A DNA stretch of 64,000 bases from assembly GCF_035317345.1 (NCBI RefSeq), contig NZ_JAYKTU010000002.1, one strand, 5' to 3'. Numbering within the stretch: the stretch's first letter is position 1; each line of letters starts with the position of its first letter. A program made the position numbers and the translations under genes. This DNA comes from Cellvibrio fontiphilus (GTDB lineage Bacteria; Pseudomonadota; Gammaproteobacteria; Pseudomonadales; Cellvibrionaceae). The notes under the pieces are model-generated. The model was not told where the DNA came from. It ran no database searches and was given only the letters and a program-made list of their open reading frames with translations. Below are positions 8,006-15,911 of this stretch, in pieces.

Positions 8006-8488
8006 CTACTCTCTGCATTGTGAAGGCAAGTGCTTGGGCGTAACGGTTGTTCCATCTGCGCCTTGAACCGTCAAGCCAGTTGGCACTAAAGCGCGCCCAC
8101 AAATCCAACTTATATCTCCCGAACCTGAGGTAGCAGGGCGCAAAGTAAGTACCAAAGTGTTGAGCGCGGCGTTAGTCGAGCGGTCGTTGGTATTGTCGTA
8201 AGTGATGGTAATAACACCGTCGTCACTAACAACACTTCCAACAAAGTTACCTTCGATAGTGCCGCTGATCCCCAAAGCAGCGTTATCCGCCGGCCACTCT
8301 CCGCGGTTCGCATAATGTTCAGAAATAGCTGCTTTCAAGCCAGCAGCCAAAGTAGGGCCTTCAGCTACTTGAGAGCGAATGGTGTAATCTTGGTAGGCAG
8401 GCAGCGCGACTGCGGCCAAAATACCGATGATCGCTACTACGATCATCAATTCAATTAAGGTAAAACCTTTTTGTAGAGTTTTTTTCAT
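8006..8488 (-). CDS. pilA: Type IV pilin major subunit
   Basis: 160-residue prepilin, the structural subunit of type IV pili. The leader MKKTLQKG is cut before FTLIELMIVV by PilD (11822-12718). Glu5 of the mature protein is present, and the hydrophobic N-terminal helix follows. Two cysteines near the C terminus (WICG and SQCRE) would form the usual disulfide loop. An upstream in-frame ATG at 8527 was rejected because it would precede the leader and lies at the predicted transcript start. pilB, pilC and pilD are divergent, as in Pseudomonas. A sigma-54 promoter sits 49 bp upstream. Confidence 0.95.
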   Translation of the reverse strand: MKKTLQKGFTLIELMIVVAIIGILAAVALPAYQDYTIRSQVAEGPTLAAGLKAAISEHYANRGEWPADNAALGISGTIEGNFVGSVVSDDGVITITYDNTNDRSTNAALNTLVLTLRPATSGSGDISWICGRALVPTGLTVQGADGTTVTPKHLPSQCRE

Positions 8489-8536
8489 TTTAGAGCTCCG
8501 GTTGTTTAACAAGTTAGAAACACACACCCAGACAAA

Positions 8537-8553
8537 AGCAATGAAGATGCCAA
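8537..8553 (-). promoter_or_regulatory. Sigma-54 promoter of pilA
   Basis: Minus-strand TTGGCATCTTCATTGCT matches the -24/-12 consensus, with GG and GC exactly 10 nt apart. The expected transcript start, near 8525, leaves about 37 nt before the pilA ATG. Three GTGTC elements on the minus strand upstream (8599-8603, 8641-8645, 8661-8665) match the reported PilR-binding core, so PilS/PilR control is likely. Confidence 0.8.
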
Positions 8554-8810
8554 CACGGGCAAAGCGACTGAACGCGTGACCTCAAGCTCTAATTTTGTGA
8601 CACAGACCGCAAACAAACGCTTTCTGCAAAATGCGGCGCAGACACGAATCGAAAACAATTGACACTTTTTGTCACACATCTGTGTTTTTCGACAACAGAT
8701 TCCCCCAAAGTGGCAGATCTCAGGATTGGTTAGCGTGTTATTAGGTGCTAGAGTTCAATCCATATAAACATTGCACACCAATTAAATACCAGCGGTTAAT
8801 GGCATTAACT

Positions 8811-10538
8811 ATGAATAACCCGGCACCTATAACACTAAACGGTTTGGCTCGCAGGCTTGTTGCAGACAATATTCTGGAGGCAGAACTGGCAGCCAAAGCC
8901 GTCGCCCAAGCCAAAAAAGATAAAGTTACCCTTGCCCAACATCTGGTGAATCACGCCATAGTGGATGCACGCACCCTGGCACTGGTAGCGGCAGAAGAGT
9001 TCGGATCCCCCGTATTCGACCTGAATGCCTTAAATAAGGATTTGATTCCCCAAAAGTTGGTAGATGAAAAGCTAATTCGCAAGCATCACACCCTACCTAT
9101 AGCACGACGCGGTAACCGTTTATTCCTTGCCGTCACAGACCCTACCGATTTACATGCCCTGGATGAAATTAAGTTCAATACTGGTATAAATACTGAAGCA
9201 GTTTTAGTGGAGGCAGATAAGCTCCAAATTGCCATCGAAAAATACCTAAACGCCCAAGAGGAAACATTGGGCGGAGCACTTGGAGATCTGGATGAAAATC
9301 TGGATGACCTGGATGTGCAGGCGGTAGGCGATACACCCGCGCAGGAAGATGCCAGTGAAGCTGATGAAGCACCGATTGTTAAGTACATTAACAAGGTATT
9401 ATTGGATGCAATCAAAACCGGGGCATCGGATATTCACTTTGAGCCCTACGAAAAAAGCTACCGCATCAGATTTCGTACTGACGGTGTTTTGCATGAAGTA
9501 TCTCGCCCGCCGGTAAATCTCGCCTTTCGTATGGCAGCGCGCTTAAAAGTTATGTCGCAAATGGACATATCCGAACGACGCCTACCCCAAGATGGCCGCA
9601 TAAAACTTAAAGTCTCCAAAACGCGCGCTATTGATTTCCGGGTAAACACCTTACCCACTCTTTTTGGTGAAAAAATTGTCTTGCGTATTCTTGACCCCAG
9701 CTCCGCTAAGCTTGGTATTGATGCACTGGGTTACGAAGACGACCAAAAAAAGCTTTATATGGATGCGCTGGCACAATCCCAAGGTATGATTCTGGTAACC
9801 GGCCCCACAGGTAGTGGTAAAACCGTATCGCTATACACTGGCTTAAATATCCTCAACACCAGCGAAGTGAATATCTCTACGGCCGAAGACCCAGTAGAAA
9901 TTAACTTGGAAGGTATTAACCAGGTACAAATGAACACGAAAGTAGGCCTCACTTTCGCGGAAGCACTACGCTCCTTCTTGCGCCAAGACCCTGACGTGAT
10001 TATGGTGGGGGAGATTCGTGATCTTGAAACAGCTGAAATTGCGATTAAGGCATCGCAAACCGGCCACTTGGTACTATCGACTCTACATACCAATTCAGCC
10101 CCAGAAACCTTAACGCGACTCTTGAACATGGGGGTTCCTGCTTTCAACGTTGCAACCAGCGTGAGCTTAATCATTGCGCAACGTTTGGCTAGACGGTTAT
10201 GTACTGTTTGTAAAAAGCCAGCTACAGATATTCCAGCCGATATTCTTACCCAAGAAGGCTTTGATGAGATCAAGATTCCACGCTCCGAGTTCCAATTATT
10301 TCACCCAGGGCCAGGCTGTGAGAAATGCAATGGGGGTTATAAGGGGCGCGTAGGTGTATATGAAGTGGTTCGCATCACCCCATTAATTGCCAACCTTATA
10401 ATGGAAGGCGGCAATTCGCTGCAAATTGCCCGCGCCGCTAAAGAAGCGGGCTTTAATAATTTACGGGTATCTGCATTGCGCAAAGTCGCGATGGGATTAA
10501 CCAGCCTCGAAGAGGCCAACCGAGTCACCAAGGATTAA
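8811..10538 (+). CDS. pilB: Type IV pilus extension ATPase
   Basis: 575-residue cytoplasmic hexameric ATPase that powers pilus extension. The N-terminal MshEN-type domain (about 1-150) is followed by an acidic linker and the secretion ATPase core. Seen in order: GPTGSGKT (Walker A), STAEDPVE (Asp box), DVIMVGEIRD (Walker B), GHLVLSTLHTN (His box), and a zinc tetracysteine (CTVC, CEKC). The start is ambiguous: GTG 8745, ATG 8799 and ATG 8811 share the frame, and none has a strong Shine-Dalgarno site. I took 8811 because similarity begins at NGLARRLV. It is followed after 3 bp by pilC. Confidence 0.95.
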   Translation: MNNPAPITLNGLARRLVADNILEAELAAKAVAQAKKDKVTLAQHLVNHAIVDARTLALVAAEEFGSPVFDLNALNKDLIPQKLVDEKLIRKHHTLPIARRGNRLFLAVTDPTDLHALDEIKFNTGINTEAVLVEADKLQIAIEKYLNAQEETLGGALGDLDENLDDLDVQAVGDTPAQEDASEADEAPIVKYINKVLLDAIKTGASDIHFEPYEKSYRIRFRTDGVLHEVSRPPVNLAFRMAARLKVMSQMDISERRLPQDGRIKLKVSKTRAIDFRVNTLPTLFGEKIVLRILDPSSAKLGIDALGYEDDQKKLYMDALAQSQGMILVTGPTGSGKTVSLYTGLNILNTSEVNISTAEDPVEINLEGINQVQMNTKVGLTFAEALRSFLRQDPDVIMVGEIRDLETAEIAIKASQTGHLVLSTLHTNSAPETLTRLLNMGVPAFNVATSVSLIIAQRLARRLCTVCKKPATDIPADILTQEGFDEIKIPRSEFQLFHPGPGCEKCNGGYKGRVGVYEVVRITPLIANLIMEGGNSLQIARAAKEAGFNNLRVSALRKVAMGLTSLEEANRVTKD

Positions 10539-10541
10539 TCC

Positions 10542-11819
10542 ATGGCACTAACTACAACTAACAAAACAGCTGCCGCAAGCAAAAGTAAAGCCGCTGCCAA
10601 GCCAAAACAGATTGCTACCAGCAATACCTATGTCTATAAAGGCATCGACAAAAAAGGCAATAAAATTCAAGGCGAGATTAATGGCGGCAGTCCGACTATT
10701 GTTAAAACACTGCTAGCCAAACAAGGAATTACCGCCCGATCGGTTTCTAAAAAACCAAAGCCTTTGTTTGGCTCCAGCGGGAAGGCGATTAAACCCGCAG
10801 ACATAGCGGTATTTTCTCGCCAAATGGCGACTATGATGAAAGCAGGTGTGCCCTTGGTACAGGCGTTTGATATTGTTGCTGATGGCCTTGAAAACCCTAA
10901 TCTGAAAAAGTTAGTCCTGCAGATAAGGGACAGCGTAGCCGCTGGGGGAGGCTTTGCCGCGTCTTTGAGAGAGCATCCAAAGTATTTTGACGATTTATTC
11001 TGCAACTTGGTGGATGCGGGTGAGCAGTCAGGCGCACTTGAAACAATGCTCGACAGAATCGCAACCTACAAGGAAAAGACAGAGGCGTTGAAGGCAAAAA
11101 TTAAAAAGGCAATGACCTATCCTATAGCTGTAATTGTAGTTGCAGTTATTGTTACTGGAATTCTACTGGTAAAGGTTGTGCCTCAATTTGCTCAAACTTT
11201 TAGCAGTTTTGGTGCTGAGCTACCCGCATTTACACTCTTTGTTTTACATCTTTCGGAGCTTGCTCAATCATATTGGTTTTTGATTCTTATAATTACTGTA
11301 GCGTCCGTTTTCTTACTCAAACTTGCAGTCCAGCGCTCTCCAAAATTTGCGTATTTTGTCGATAAATACATACTGAAACTTCCCATAATCGGGCAAATAA
11401 TTTATTTATCTGTAATGGCGAGATTCGCAAGAACACTTGCGACAACCTTTGCTGCAGGCGTACCACTTATCGATGCCTTAACATCAGTATCTGGCGCAGC
11501 TGGCAATAAAATTTACTCAGAAGCGATAATTAAAGTAAGAGAGGATGTCTCTACGGGTATTCAGCTCAACACAGCTTTAAAAGCAAGATCAATATTTCCA
11601 ACGCTTCTCATTCAAATGTCCGCTATTGGTGAGGAATCTGGTGCGCTAGACGCAATGCTGGATAAAGTCGCTGTTTATTACGAAGAGGCTGTGGATAACA
11701 TGGTTGATAGCCTCACATCTCTCCTTGAGCCCCTTATTATGTCAGTGCTTGGTATATTAGTCGGTGGCCTTATGATCGCGATGTACCTTCCAATTTTCCA
11801 GCTAGGACAGGTTGTATAA
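10542..11819 (+). CDS. pilC: Type IV pilus inner-membrane platform protein
   Basis: 425-residue polytopic protein that couples PilB to pilin assembly. A basic, Lys/Ala-rich N terminus of about 30 residues is followed by VYKGIDKKGN, then two T2SSF repeats. The first is marked by FSRQMATMMKAGVPL and the second by ARFARTLATTFAAGVPL. There are three predicted membrane helices, around residues 195-215, 245-265 and near the C terminus. The spacing to pilB (3 bp) and pilD (2 bp) indicates one transcript. Confidence 0.95.
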   Translation: MALTTTNKTAAASKSKAAAKPKQIATSNTYVYKGIDKKGNKIQGEINGGSPTIVKTLLAKQGITARSVSKKPKPLFGSSGKAIKPADIAVFSRQMATMMKAGVPLVQAFDIVADGLENPNLKKLVLQIRDSVAAGGGFAASLREHPKYFDDLFCNLVDAGEQSGALETMLDRIATYKEKTEALKAKIKKAMTYPIAVIVVAVIVTGILLVKVVPQFAQTFSSFGAELPAFTLFVLHLSELAQSYWFLILIITVASVFLLKLAVQRSPKFAYFVDKYILKLPIIGQIIYLSVMARFARTLATTFAAGVPLIDALTSVSGAAGNKIYSEAIIKVREDVSTGIQLNTALKARSIFPTLLIQMSAIGEESGALDAMLDKVAVYYEEAVDNMVDSLTSLLEPLIMSVLGILVGGLMIAMYLPIFQLGQVV

Positions 11820-11821
11820 CT

Positions 11822-12718
11822 GTGAATTTTCTTTCAGCTCTGCAGGCGCATCCATTACTGGGAATGACCTGTACTCTTATCCTTGGGTTGCTTGTAGGCA
11901 GTTTTCTAAACGTTGTGATCTATCGTCTTCCTAAAATTATGGAGCGTGATTGGCAAAACCAGTGTAGGGATTTTCTAGCCAGCGACACTGATATAGCCAA
12001 ACTTCCGCAACACAATGAAAACCAGGAATCATTTAATTTAATGATTCCTCGCTCTCGCTGCCCAAGCTGCGGACACCAAATCCGTGCTTGGGAAAATATC
12101 CCTGTGATTAGCTACCTCGTACTCGCTGGCAAATGTAGCCAGTGCAAAACGCATATCTCATTGCGCTACCCAAGTATTGAGCTTGTTACCGGTATTTTAT
12201 CGGTGATTGTAGTCGCCTATTTTGGTGTGAGCTGGAATGGCCTTGCAGCGCTGGTATTGAGCTGGTCATTGATTGCTCTAACGATGATCGATATAGATAC
12301 CTATCTACTGCCTGACGACATCACACTACCCTTACTGTGGCTTGGATTAATACTAAACTCCGGGGGTATGTTTGCTGATTTGAGTAGCGCCGTTTGGGGC
12401 GCGATTGCGGGCTACATGTCACTTTGGTTAGTTTACCAAGGTTTCAAACTGGTGACGGGTAAGGAGGGTATGGGTTTTGGTGACTTCAAACTGCTCGCAG
12501 CCCTAGGAGCTTGGATGGGATGGCAAATGCTGCCGCAAGTTATTTTGCTGTCATCAGTTGTGGGCGCAATTATTGGTGTGACGATGATGGTTATTCACGG
12601 GCGGGATAAAAACATCCCTATTCCCTTTGGACCTTATCTTGCGATAGCCGGCTGGATTGCGTTTATTTGGGGTGACGCCATTAACCAAACCTATTTGAGA
12701 TTATTTGTTGCACCTTAG
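11822..12718 (+). CDS. pilD: Prepilin leader peptidase/N-methyltransferase
   Basis: 298-residue membrane aspartic protease (A24 family). It cleaves the pilin leader after Gly and methylates the new N-terminal Phe. The cytoplasmic N domain has two CxxC pairs (CPSC, CSQC), usual for bifunctional enzymes. The catalytic aspartates are in MIDIDTYLLPDD and GMGFGDFKL. About eight hydrophobic helices are visible. It starts with GTG 2 bp after pilC, and its end lies 16 bp before coaE. Confidence 0.95.
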   Translation: MNFLSALQAHPLLGMTCTLILGLLVGSFLNVVIYRLPKIMERDWQNQCRDFLASDTDIAKLPQHNENQESFNLMIPRSRCPSCGHQIRAWENIPVISYLVLAGKCSQCKTHISLRYPSIELVTGILSVIVVAYFGVSWNGLAALVLSWSLIALTMIDIDTYLLPDDITLPLLWLGLILNSGGMFADLSSAVWGAIAGYMSLWLVYQGFKLVTGKEGMGFGDFKLLAALGAWMGWQMLPQVILLSSVVGAIIGVTMMVIHGRDKNIPIPFGPYLAIAGWIAFIWGDAINQTYLRLFVAP

Positions 12719-12734
12719 CCTGAGGAGTTTGCGT

Positions 12735-13343
12735 ATGATTGTGGGCCTTACAGGTGGCATAGGCTGCGGTAAGTCTTTGGTAGCAAGCCGCTTTGTAAAC
12801 CATAAGATCACAATCGTAAACGCCGATATTTTAGCTCGCGATGTGGTAGTCAAGGGTAGTCCTGCACTTACTGAAATCTGCCGGCATTTTGGTCAAGATA
12901 TATTGGATGCAGAGAACAATCTTAATAGGCGTAAACTGCGCGATATTATTTTTAACTCACCCGCAGAAAAACATTGGCTTGAAGCCTTATTGCATCCACT
13001 GATCAACACGGAAATTCGCCGCCAACTCAAGGCGTCAACCAGCAATTACACTATCCTTGAATCCCCTATTTTGTTGGAGACAGAACAATACAAGCTTGTC
13101 GATCGTATTTTGGTGGTCGATGCCAGCGAACATAGTCAAATTGAGCGCGCAAGCCAGCGAGACAATAGCCCCCCTCAACAAATAAAACAGATTATGGCCA
13201 CACAGCTAAATCGCCAGGAACGCTGCGCGAGGGCGCATGACATTATCCAAAACCACGGCAGTATCGACGACCTTTATCAACAGGTAGACAAACTGCATCA
13301 GCTTTATCTGGAAATTACCCAGACCCAACATACCAGCAACTAA
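12735..13343 (+). CDS. coaE: Dephospho-CoA kinase
   Basis: 202-residue kinase for the last step of coenzyme A synthesis. It has the P-loop GLTGGIGCGKS at the N terminus, NADILARDVV and ESPILLET. The frame extends back to 12705, inside pilD, but ATG 12735 follows a GGAG Shine-Dalgarno sequence and puts the P-loop at the usual place. Being last in the pil operon before yacG is conserved in gammaproteobacteria. Confidence 0.95.
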   Translation: MIVGLTGGIGCGKSLVASRFVNHKITIVNADILARDVVVKGSPALTEICRHFGQDILDAENNLNRRKLRDIIFNSPAEKHWLEALLHPLINTEIRRQLKASTSNYTILESPILLETEQYKLVDRILVVDASEHSQIERASQRDNSPPQQIKQIMATQLNRQERCARAHDIIQNHGSIDDLYQQVDKLHQLYLEITQTQHTSN

Positions 13344-13350
13344 TCTATTT

Positions 13351-13557
13351 ATGCGATCGACAGACCAAATAACAGACTTAACTACTCTGCAGCTTAGGTG
13401 CCCGAGCTGTAAAAAAAATGTGCTCTGGAATGACGACTTTCCTCACCGTCCATTTTGCAGCGACCGCTGCAGGCTTATCGATTTGGGAGAATGGGCTAGC
13501 GAAAACCATCGAATCGCTGGTGATGATTTGACTATCAATACGGAGGAAGAGTATTGA
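13351..13557 (+). CDS. yacG: DNA gyrase inhibitor YacG, zinc protein
   Basis: 68-residue YacG, which in E. coli binds GyrB and inhibits gyrase. The four zinc cysteines are visible as CPSC and CSDRC, with PFCSDRCRLIDLGEW matching the family signature and an acidic tail. It starts 7 bp after coaE. Last gene of the pilB operon; it converges on the Nudix gene 73 bp away. I see no clear terminator in the gap. Confidence 0.93.
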   Translation: MRSTDQITDLTTLQLRCPSCKKNVLWNDDFPHRPFCSDRCRLIDLGEWASENHRIAGDDLTINTEEEY

Positions 13558-13630
13558 GGCCCAGCAAGAGTCCGAACGAGTTACTTAAATAATGGAAAAA
13601 ATGAATTCAAGTTGAACCAAATACTCTGCG

Positions 13631-14581
13631 CTACCACCAAGCGCTAATACCGGCAATGCCTTGTGCGCCATGTTTTCTGGCCTCTGGCAAATCGGCAGCT
13701 ACAACCCCTCCCAGAGCGTAAACTGGCACGTTTGCAAGCTCAACCAGCTTTGAGAAACTAATCCAACCAAGCGGAATTGCATCAGGGTGTGATGATGTTT
13801 TTTTAACGGGCGATAATAAGAGATAGTCAGCCCCTATTGACTGAGCGTGCCGAATTTCCTGCTCATTGTGGCATGACACTCCCAGTAAAACATCCGCACT
13901 CACCGGGCGCTTATCTAAACTTGCAGCCTCATGACGATTTAGATGAAGACCGATATGCCCAAGAGATAACTCCTGAATTCGAGTGAACAGCTGTGCAGAG
14001 GTATTTATTTGCAGCAGCGCTTTGCGAGATAGGGTTAAGTCAGCGAGCCGTTGCAGCAAACTCTCATGCTCATGCGGCAAGAAATGAGGAATCCGCAACT
14101 GCAACAGGCCTGCACCAGTATCAATTGCGCGCGCCGCTCTGATCAAGAACTCAGACTCATTGAGTAGTGAACCGCTGATGGCATAACAGGATGGCAAATT
14201 AATCGCAGAAATAATCGGACGATTAGCGGCGGGAAATTCATACTGATAAAGTTGCGAGCGATCAACCCATAAAATAGGTTGCCCCTCATTACCGCAGGGG
14301 ACGCCAGAAAAATCAGTGATGGCATGAACATCCAACAATACCGACTTATCAATATAATGATGGCGAATTTGAATGAGGGGCTCACTCGCCAGGACTGCTA
14401 TGTTTAACTCTTCTCGCAATTCACGAGCAAGCGCTTGAATGACAGTTTCGCCGGCATCGACCTTACCCCCGGGAAACTCCCATAAACCGCCCTGATGGGC
14501 GGTATCTGCTCGCTTGGCAATAAGTATTCTGCCATCTGCGCCATAAATTACGCCTACAGCAACATGAACTAGTTTGCCCAC
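13631..14581 (-). CDS. Nudix hydrolase (MutT-like) fused to a ThiE/TenI domain
   Basis: 316-residue fusion. The N-terminal 130 residues form a MutT-like pyrophosphatase: the Nudix box starts at GGKVDAGE and continues to RELREELNI, and MutT hydrolyses 8-oxo-dGTP. The C-terminal 180 residues are a thiamine-phosphate-synthase-like barrel (LLQLRIPHF, GLHLNRHEA, GVSCHNEQE, ADYLLLSPV, YALGGV). I know this fusion from Pseudomonas next to argJ and secA. The ThiE part may not be a working thiamine enzyme. It is 36 bp downstream of argJ on the same strand. Confidence 0.92.
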   Translation of the reverse strand: MGKLVHVAVGVIYGADGRILIAKRADTAHQGGLWEFPGGKVDAGETVIQALARELREELNIAVLASEPLIQIRHHYIDKSVLLDVHAITDFSGVPCGNEGQPILWVDRSQLYQYEFPAANRPIISAINLPSCYAISGSLLNESEFLIRAARAIDTGAGLLQLRIPHFLPHEHESLLQRLADLTLSRKALLQINTSAQLFTRIQELSLGHIGLHLNRHEAASLDKRPVSADVLLGVSCHNEQEIRHAQSIGADYLLLSPVKKTSSHPDAIPLGWISFSKLVELANVPVYALGGVVAADLPEARKHGAQGIAGISAWW

Positions 14582-14617
14582 GATAACACCTGTTCTTGAT
14601 TATCTATTCCGCAGCGA

Positions 14618-15838
14618 TTAGGAACGATAGTCAGCGTTGATACGTACGTATTCATAGGACAGGTCTGTAGTCCATACAGTTTCCGAATAGTCACCGCGAC
14701 CAAGATCAATGTTGATAGCGATTTCCGCTTGATTCATCACGGCCTGCCCCTGGGCTTCGGTATAACTTTTCGCCCGACCACCATGCTCTACGATAAGAGT
14801 ATCATTCAAGTGAACACGCACTTTGGTTGCATCCAAATCGGGAACACCGGCATAACCTATAGCCGCTACAATCCGCCCCCAATTGGGATCGGATGCAAAG
14901 AGAGCAGTTTTGATGAGCGGCGAGTGCGCGACAGCGTAAGCTACATCCAGGCATTCATCGCGATTAGCACCGCCACTGACTGCTACAGTTACAAATTTGG
15001 TTGCACCTTCACCATCACTCACAATACTTTTTGCTAGGTGAATATGTGCTGCAAAAATTACCGCACGCAACTTTTCATAAAGCTCACCTTCAGCCTCGTT
15101 AACCTCAGGCAAATCAACCTGGCCCGTTGCAATCAAAATGCAGGAATCATTGGTTGATGTATCGCCATCAATGGTAATGCGGTTAAAGGATTTATCCGCT
15201 GCCTCACGCGCAAGTAATTGCAGCAAAGGCTGGGCAATTTTTGCATCGGTGGCGATGTAACCCAACATGGTCGCCATATTGGGCTTGATCATACCTGCCC
15301 CTTTGGAAATTCCATTAACAGTGATGGTTTTTCCTTCATACTCGAATTGTTGGCTGAATCCTTTGGGGCGAGTATCGGTAGTCATAATACCCGCGCCAGC
15401 GTCCTCCCAACCATTGATGTCAACTTTGTTCAAGGCCTCTGGAATAACCGCTGTAATTTTTTGCACAGGCAAAGGTTCACCAATGACTCCTGTGGAGAAT
15501 GGCAATACCTGTTCTGGCTTGACGCCAGCAAGCTCTGCTATTGCAGTACAGGTGGCTTTAGCATCCAATAAACCTTGCTCTCCAGTGCAGGCATTCGCAT
15601 TACCCGAATTGATTACCAAATAGCGGATAGCTGCTTGAGCTAAATGCTCCTTACAAACAGTTACCGGAGCTGCGCAGAATGCATTGCGTGTAAATACACC
15701 TGCAACACTACTGCCCTCTGCCAACTCAAATAAAACAACATCACGGCGTCCTACTTTTTTTATACCCGCACTAACAGCGGTCAATTTAACCCCTTGCACA
15801 GGATGCATATGAGGAAATGGATAATCGCCAACAGCCAT
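14618..15838 (-). CDS. argJ: Glutamate N-acetyltransferase / amino-acid acetyltransferase
   Basis: 406-residue ArgJ, which transfers acetyl from N-acetylornithine to glutamate in arginine synthesis. It is made as a precursor that cleaves itself before the Thr of KPNMATMLG (KGAGMIKPNMATML seen here). Other landmarks are VNSGNANACTG near the N terminus and DPNWGRIVAAIGYAG. The ATG at 15838 was preferred to the GTG at 15847 because only the former has an upstream GAG at fair spacing. It lies 73 bp after secA. Confidence 0.95.
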   Translation of the reverse strand: MAVGDYPFPHMHPVQGVKLTAVSAGIKKVGRRDVVLFELAEGSSVAGVFTRNAFCAAPVTVCKEHLAQAAIRYLVINSGNANACTGEQGLLDAKATCTAIAELAGVKPEQVLPFSTGVIGEPLPVQKITAVIPEALNKVDINGWEDAGAGIMTTDTRPKGFSQQFEYEGKTITVNGISKGAGMIKPNMATMLGYIATDAKIAQPLLQLLAREAADKSFNRITIDGDTSTNDSCILIATGQVDLPEVNEAEGELYEKLRAVIFAAHIHLAKSIVSDGEGATKFVTVAVSGGANRDECLDVAYAVAHSPLIKTALFASDPNWGRIVAAIGYAGVPDLDATKVRVHLNDTLIVEHGGRAKSYTEAQGQAVMNQAEIAINIDLGRGDYSETVWTTDLSYEYVRINADYRS

Positions 15839-15911
15839 AGCATTCACTCGTTAAAAATTGTTTGTTTTCGACTCAGACAAAAACGCCTGAAACCACATTA
15901 ATTCGATAATT

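Noticed and set aside
9086..10273. Antisense frames within pilB
   Set aside because: No similarity or start signals; pilB explains the region.
11101..11820. Apparent A+T-richer second half of pilC, as a possible recombination mosaic
   Set aside because: Rare Arg codons also occur in the first half and the protein is continuous; no clear breakpoint.
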